Part shown: piece by piece, positions 19,042 to 23,784 of the stretch | Numbering within the stretch: position 1 is the stretch's first letter | How the letters are laid out: each line of letters starts with the position of its first letter | IMG/VR virus record: IMGVR_UViG_3300000101_000173 | Location: 118-23,901 of that record | Direction: 5' to 3' (one strand) | DNA length: 23,784 nucleotides | Origin: a virus | Program-made: the position numbers and the translations under genes | Notes under the pieces: generated by a model | What the model saw: only the letters and a program-made list of their open reading frames with translations | Told to the model about the DNA's origin: nothing | Databases searched by the model: none

Positions 19042-21252
19042 ATGAAACAACTTCAATTATATATAGAAAATAAAAGGGTTGAATTATTTCAAGATGAATC
19101 CATTACATTAACAGAAACGATTCAAAACGTTCGCGATGTTGGCAAGGTGTTTACGCCATTTAGTAAATCATTCACTTGTCCAGCGACAAAAGAAAACAAC
19201 AAAATATTTAAACATTTTTACAATTTTAATTTAATTGATTCCATTGATACCCGTAAAAAAATTGATGCTCATGTTGATTTAAACTATTCACGTTTTCACA
19301 AAGGCAAAGTAAAATTTGATGGTGTTAAAATGAAAAATAATAAGCCGTACGCTTATAAATTGACATTTTACGGAAACACGGTAACGTTAAAAGATAGAAT
19401 TGCAAACGATAAATTAGACGCGCTTGATTGGTTAGATGAATTTACATTGAATTATAATCAATCTGAAATTTTTACAGGATTACAACAAGGAATCGATTTA
19501 ACGGTAGATAATATTAATTATGACAAAGTGTTTGTTATTCCCTTAATAACCCATAAGGATCGTTTATTTTACGATTCAACGCATACTAGTACAGACAATG
19601 GAAACCTTCATTGGGATAGTAATTCAGGTGGTGTTGATTGGCAACAATTTAAACCATCGTTGAGGTTAGATATTATTATAAAGGCTATTGAAAAGCAATA
19701 TAATCTTAATTTTTCAGATGATTTTTTTAACGAAAACAATCCGGCATACTATGATTTATACATTTGGATGCACCGAAAAAAAGGTCAAATAAATGAAAGT
19801 TTATCTGGCATAGATGTATATAGCAAAAGAATAATCCCAACTCCAGAATCGTGGGGAATGTTAACACTGACAACTTCAGGATTTTCATTTTATAACATCA
19901 CGTCTACTCCATCTTATAATTATAATTATGCAAATAATGGTTATCAAAATATTACAGCTCCTACTACGGGAGTTTATGAGTATAATTTTACATTAACATT
20001 AGAGACAACGTCAACAGAAAAATATAAAGTTATATGGAAGCGCAACGGATCAATAATCCATGCTAGTGATGACATTGAAGGAAATTATAGGGATACTAAA
20101 TTTTTAACAGAAAATGGTAATTATTCCTTTATTGTTCAAACGAGTTCTTCAATGGCGTTTCAAAGCGGTTCAATGACTTTTATTGCTGATACATATTTTG
20201 GACCTGTAATTAGAAAAACATTTCAATTAAACGGTTTTTCAATTTCTCCAAACTTTTTATTTAATTCTAATTTACAATTACCTGAAATATCAGTAATGGA
20301 TTTGCTATCAGGATTATTCAAAATGTTTAATCTGATTTGCTATTTAGATTATGAAGGAACGGTGGTTGTAAAAACATTAGATTCTTGGTACGATAGTTCA
20401 AATAAAATTTATGATATAACAAGCGCGATTGATACAACGGAAAGCACTATTGATACTGCGTTACCATATCGCGAAATCATTTTTGATTTTAAAGGCAAAG
20501 ATTCATTTTTTGCTAAATCCCATAACGGGTTATTCAATGCGCAACATGGAGTTGAAGAATTTAGAGCGGGAGCTGAAAAATTAAGTGGTCGTGATTATAA
20601 AATACAATTACCATTTGAACACCATAAATATGAGCGTTTAATTAATATAACTGCACAACAAACAACATCAATTCAATGGGGTTGGTCGGTTGATGACAAT
20701 CAAGAATCTATATTGGGAAAACCTTTATTATTTTATCCGCAACATATTGTTGATGGTACACCAATTAGCGTACGTTCAACAAGTGGCGTTAGAACTTCAG
20801 TTGATTCCTATTTCATTCCATCAAACAGTCTTTATTTAAATGAGGATCAACCATCAGATAATTTAAATTTTAGAATTGAATTAAATGAATACACTAACAC
20901 GGAATTTAATGATACGTTGTTTAATAAATATTACAAAAAATATATTACAGCGACGTTTGATCCACGTAGACGTTTAAGCAAATTCAAAGCAAAGTTACCC
21001 ATGAGTTTTTTACTCAATTATACTTTGAATGATCGCGTTATTGTTTTCAATAATATGTACCGAATTAATTCAATAACAACCAATTTCTCAACTCAAATTT
21101 CAAACATTGAATTGATAAACATTTCAGAAGAATTAGGATCAATAAACAATTTAATTACTGTTTATGTTTCAATGGATTCAGAACAAGGGCAAATTGACAA
21201 TTCAAATTACACTATAGACACGGGATCGTTCCATTATTCAGAAGACTTATGA
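19042..21252 (+). CDS. Large tail tip/baseplate protein
   Basis: The 736-residue protein starts directly after the previous stop. Its opening (LQLYIENKRVELFQDESITLTETIQNVRDVGKVFTPFSKSFTCPATKENNKIFKHFYNF) resembles the start of tail-associated structural proteins in Bacteroidota phages with an FTxSFxxPATxxNNxxF core. A tail-tip or Tal-like middle (RLDIIIKAIEKQYNLNFSDDFF) follows. A beta-sandwich-like Tyr/Thr-rich insert lies at about 285-385, then LLSGLFKMFNLICYLDYEGTVVVKTLDSWYDSS. It probably sits at the distal tail end. A final segment (IDNSNYTIDTGSFHYSEDL) is small and acidic. Confidence 0.6.
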   Translation: MKQLQLYIENKRVELFQDESITLTETIQNVRDVGKVFTPFSKSFTCPATKENNKIFKHFYNFNLIDSIDTRKKIDAHVDLNYSRFHKGKVKFDGVKMKNNKPYAYKLTFYGNTVTLKDRIANDKLDALDWLDEFTLNYNQSEIFTGLQQGIDLTVDNINYDKVFVIPLITHKDRLFYDSTHTSTDNGNLHWDSNSGGVDWQQFKPSLRLDIIIKAIEKQYNLNFSDDFFNENNPAYYDLYIWMHRKKGQINESLSGIDVYSKRIIPTPESWGMLTLTTSGFSFYNITSTPSYNYNYANNGYQNITAPTTGVYEYNFTLTLETTSTEKYKVIWKRNGSIIHASDDIEGNYRDTKFLTENGNYSFIVQTSSSMAFQSGSMTFIADTYFGPVIRKTFQLNGFSISPNFLFNSNLQLPEISVMDLLSGLFKMFNLICYLDYEGTVVVKTLDSWYDSSNKIYDITSAIDTTESTIDTALPYREIIFDFKGKDSFFAKSHNGLFNAQHGVEEFRAGAEKLSGRDYKIQLPFEHHKYERLINITAQQTTSIQWGWSVDDNQESILGKPLLFYPQHIVDGTPISVRSTSGVRTSVDSYFIPSNSLYLNEDQPSDNLNFRIELNEYTNTEFNDTLFNKYYKKYITATFDPRRRLSKFKAKLPMSFLLNYTLNDRVIVFNNMYRINSITTNFSTQISNIELINISEELGSINNLITVYVSMDSEQGQIDNSNYTIDTGSFHYSEDL

Positions 21253-21386
21253 TAAAACAAACAATTGAATTATTAAAAATAGCAAGTGAAGAAAATTGGA
21301 AAGGAGATTCAATAGACATTGCGCTTGGTAAAAATAAGATTTTAAAAAACATCACGGATTTTAGAAAATACATTAAAAGAAGATGA
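21249..21386 (+). CDS. 45-aa hypothetical protein before the tape measure
   Basis: ATGA overlaps join it to the gene before (21249-21252) and after (21383-21386). The 45-codon product (MIKQTIELLKIASEENWKG...) is helical and ends in basic KYIKRR. The tight coupling on both sides supports translation. It may be a small assembly factor for the tail, but nothing in the sequence names it. Confidence 0.55.
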   Translation: MIKQTIELLKIASEENWKGDSIDIALGKNKILKNITDFRKYIKRR

Positions 21387-23260
21387 GCAAAGAATATATA
21401 GCCAAAATTGATTTTCAGGTTTCTGAAGCGGTAAAAAACATTAAAGGTTTGCAGGGTGCATTGGAAGAAATGCAGGATCAAAATGCTGATGTAATAAAAG
21501 CTAATCAAAAATTACAACAGCAATTAACAAAAGATGCAAAGAAAACCCAATCCACTTTTAAAAAGTTAGGAACTTTTTTAAAGGGTTTAACCATATTTAC
21601 AATTGTTGCTAAGGCGGTTGGGAAATTAACCGAAGTAATGAGTTCTAACCAAGTGATTGCAGATAAATTAGCGGTTGTTTCAGGAACAGTTGGTTCGGTT
21701 ATTACACAAGTAGCTACAGCTTTTGCAGACGCCGGGGCTGCAATTTCTGAAACTACAAATGGTTTCGAGGCTAGTAAAAAAGTAATTGGCGGTTTAATTA
21801 CTTTAGGAATAACCCCATTAAAATTAGGTTTCTACGGAATAATGTTAGGGGTCAAAAAAGCGCAATTAGTTTGGGAAGAATCATTTTTAGGAAATGGAGA
21901 TCCCGCAACTATTAAAAGGCTTAATTCTGAAATAGCAGAAACTAAGGCGGTATTAAATGAAGTTGGATCAGAAGCCGTAGACGCTGCAGGAACTATTTAT
22001 GATAATGCCTCACAAATGGCAAGCGAAATGGGCGACGTTGTAACTATAGCAAGCGATCAAATATCTAAAATCAACATTGAAGCAACGGCAGCTAATCAAG
22101 ATAAATTAATTCAATTAAGGAATGATGCGCGTTTGGCTATTGCTGAAAATGATAAACTTCAATTTCAATACCAACGACAAGCTGAACAACAACGTCAAAT
22201 TCGTGATAATGTCCAATTATCAATAACAGATAGAATAAAAGCTAATGATGAGTTAGGGCGCGTTTTAGAAGAACAATCTAAATTACAAGAAGAAAACGCT
22301 TTAAAAAGATTAGAACAAGCCACATTTGAATTGTCTTTAAATAAAGATAATATTGATTTACAAGAAGCTAAAATTGAAGCAGAAAAGAATTTAGCCGACG
22401 TACGGGAAAACATTGAAGGTTTTAGATCAGAACAATTAGTTAATGAACAAGGATTAGAACTCGAAGCCATTGATTTAATTAACGCTAAAAAAGATTCTGA
22501 ATCTGCAAGAGAATTACAACGATTAGAATTTGAAGCGAATCAAGAAATAGATGCCTTAGCACGTTTAGAAAAATTACGTGAAAATTTAAACGAAGAAGAA
22601 TTAATTGAAATCGAACGTTTAACAAATCAAATAAATCGCTATAAAGTCGGCACTCAAGCTCGACAAGATGCAGAAGAACAATTATTAGATTTTCAAACAA
22701 ATATAGCTCAACAAAAACAAACATTAGATGGGCAAATAACTAAACAAGAACAAACAAACGAAAAAGCAAAACAAAAATTTACTCTTGATATTGCTAAACA
22801 AACGTTTGGAAATCTTGCCACGATATTAGGCGAAGAATCAGCGGCAGGTAAGGCGGCGGCGGTCGCGGCAACAACCATTGCAACTTATGAATCAGCGACT
22901 CAATCTTATAAATCGATGGCGGGAATACCCGTTGTGGGTCCTGTATTGGGTGGAATTGCGGCGGCAGCGGCAGTTGTTTCAGGGATTAAAACAGTTCAAG
23001 GAATAATTAACACGCCTAAGCCAAACATTCCGGGTGCAAAGTCATCAGGCGGATCATATTCTCAACCGCGTCAATCATCCGTAGCCAGTGCGCCATCCGT
23101 TCCTCCATCATTTAATGTGGTTGGCGCTAGTGCTACGTCCCAATTAGCAGAAACAATAGCCAATTCAGAAAAGAAACCACAACGCGCTTACGTTGTTTCT
23201 GGCGATGTTACAAGCGCACAATCAATGGAACGTCAAACAATAGAAGAAGCATCAATTTAA
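21383..23260 (+). CDS. Tape measure protein
   Basis: The 625-residue protein has the expected layout: a helical N-terminus (1-60), hydrophobic segments at about 62-80 and 95-120 and again at 134-160, a long Gln/Glu-rich coiled coil (about 235-470), and an Ala/Gly-rich hydrophobic part (489-545; GGIAAAAAVVSGIKTVQGI). A disordered Ser/Pro-rich tail completes it. In siphoviruses the tape measure sets tail length at roughly 0.15 nm per residue, so about 94 nm would be expected here. It also helps DNA ejection through the membrane. Position after the tail-tip genes is unlike the usual order in which it precedes them. Confidence 0.75.
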   Translation: MSKEYIAKIDFQVSEAVKNIKGLQGALEEMQDQNADVIKANQKLQQQLTKDAKKTQSTFKKLGTFLKGLTIFTIVAKAVGKLTEVMSSNQVIADKLAVVSGTVGSVITQVATAFADAGAAISETTNGFEASKKVIGGLITLGITPLKLGFYGIMLGVKKAQLVWEESFLGNGDPATIKRLNSEIAETKAVLNEVGSEAVDAAGTIYDNASQMASEMGDVVTIASDQISKINIEATAANQDKLIQLRNDARLAIAENDKLQFQYQRQAEQQRQIRDNVQLSITDRIKANDELGRVLEEQSKLQEENALKRLEQATFELSLNKDNIDLQEAKIEAEKNLADVRENIEGFRSEQLVNEQGLELEAIDLINAKKDSESARELQRLEFEANQEIDALARLEKLRENLNEEELIEIERLTNQINRYKVGTQARQDAEEQLLDFQTNIAQQKQTLDGQITKQEQTNEKAKQKFTLDIAKQTFGNLATILGEESAAGKAAAVAATTIATYESATQSYKSMAGIPVVGPVLGGIAAAAAVVSGIKTVQGIINTPKPNIPGAKSSGGSYSQPRQSSVASAPSVPPSFNVVGASATSQLAETIANSEKKPQRAYVVSGDVTSAQSMERQTIEEASI

Positions 23261-23271
23261 AATAAATAAAA

Positions 23272-23784
23272 ATGGAAATAATTGAATTAATTATCGATGA
23301 GGAAAATAACGAATTTGCAGGAGTTGAAGCCATTAGCGTGGTCGATAATCCGGCTACTGAGGAATTGTTTATCGCATTAAACGAACAAAAGAAAATCGAA
23401 CTTGCCGAAGTAAACAAAGACAAAAGAATTTTAATGGGTTGCGCTCTTGTTCCAAACAAGCCTATTTATAGAATTGACCCAAAAACAGAAAAAGAATTTT
23501 ACGTTTACTTCTCTTCCAAAACAGTACGCAAAGCCTCAGAAATCTTTTTTAAAAGATCGAACCAAGCAAACGCAACATTAGAGCATGATGTTGAATTAAA
23601 TGGAATGACTGTAATTGAATCATGGATTGTTGAAGATCCTAAAATGGATAAATCAAATTTATATGGTTTAAACGCTCCCAAAGGTGCATGGATGATTTCC
23701 ATGAAAGTAGATGATTTAGAAATTTGGGAAGATTATTGCAAAAATGGAAAAGTACGTGGTTTTTCTATTGAGGGATTTTTTGCG
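23272..23784 (+). CDS. XkdF-like prohead serine protease (3' end missing)
   Basis: The ATG at 23272 starts 171 codons that run to the window end. The start GVEAISVVDNPATEELFIAL, then CALVPNKPIYRID, is the pattern of XkdF/Peptidase_S78_2-type proteins. The likely catalytic His is H105 (ATLEHDVEL) and the Ser S165 (VRGFSIEGFF). This family cleaves scaffold and capsid precursors inside the prohead. It opens the head module, so portal, scaffold and capsid genes probably follow outside the window. It is preceded by an A-rich leader, 11 bp after the tape measure stop. Confidence 0.85.
   Translation, partial: MEIIELIIDEENNEFAGVEAISVVDNPATEELFIALNEQKKIELAEVNKDKRILMGCALVPNKPIYRIDPKTEKEFYVYFSSKTVRKASEIFFKRSNQANATLEHDVELNGMTVIESWIVEDPKMDKSNLYGLNAPKGAWMISMKVDDLEIWEDYCKNGKVRGFSIEGFFA

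Overview
The window is a contiguous piece of a temperate, tailed (siphovirus-like) phage of a Bacteroidota host, most likely a flavobacterium. The DNA is clearly AT-rich. Genes are packed with ATGA or TAATG overlaps. Start codons are preceded by A-rich leaders (for example AATTAAAATG) rather than Shine-Dalgarno sequences. Several proteins belong to families I know from Bacteroidota phages: the DUF3127-type OB-fold protein, the NinG protein, the XkdF-type protease and the VRSPFY-starting fibre. No host housekeeping gene and no complete RNA gene is visible.

Layout. (1) 1-1327: end of a lysis module, with a partial GTA-type holin and a calcineurin-like phosphoesterase. (2) 1334-1583: an apparent phage attachment site with a tRNA-Ser-like 3' end as core, a hairpin terminator placed to serve that tRNA, and paired 20-bp direct repeats that look like integrase arm sites. 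(3) 1586-3377: tyrosine integrase and, convergent with it, an XRE-type regulator. (4) 3553-8956: rightward early operon with an excisionase-like protein, an ssDNA-annealing candidate, a DnaA-domain-IV-like protein, DUF1376-type replication protein, zinc ribbon, cupin, KdsB-like cytidylyltransferase and an SSB-like OB protein. It ends at a strong terminator (8988-9021). (5) 9129-12110: NinG, a sigma-70-like factor, a Cys-rich protein, a ParB/Srx-fold protein and an ABC ATPase-GNAT fusion. (6) 12100-13576: small and large terminase. (7) 13619-23260: tail module, from a tail assembly chaperone with a probable programmed frameshift, through neck/tail completion proteins, a Thr-rich modular fibre, a glycosyltransferase and baseplate-like proteins, to the tape measure. 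(8) 23272-end: start of a prohead protease, which opens a head module lying downstream of the tail module.

How it fits together. Integrase, attachment site and regulator control lysogeny. The early operon replicates and recombines DNA and carries small biosynthetic enzymes. The sigma-like factor and an activator-type promoter at about 9071-9097 suggest an early-to-late switch. ParB plus ABC-GNAT may modify phage DNA. Terminase and structural genes then build the virion. Because phage genes flank both sides of the attachment site, the DNA appears to be the circular or packaged form rather than an integrated prophage.

The most unusual signals are: a 14-nt perfect complementarity between the loop of an early stem-loop (5499-5512) and the late-operon leader (9101-9114); a T10 slippery run in the tail chaperone followed by about 85 codons of conserved-looking -1 frame; a second T10 run exactly between the ABC and GNAT domains; and a phage-borne KdsB-like/cupin pair inside the replication operon.
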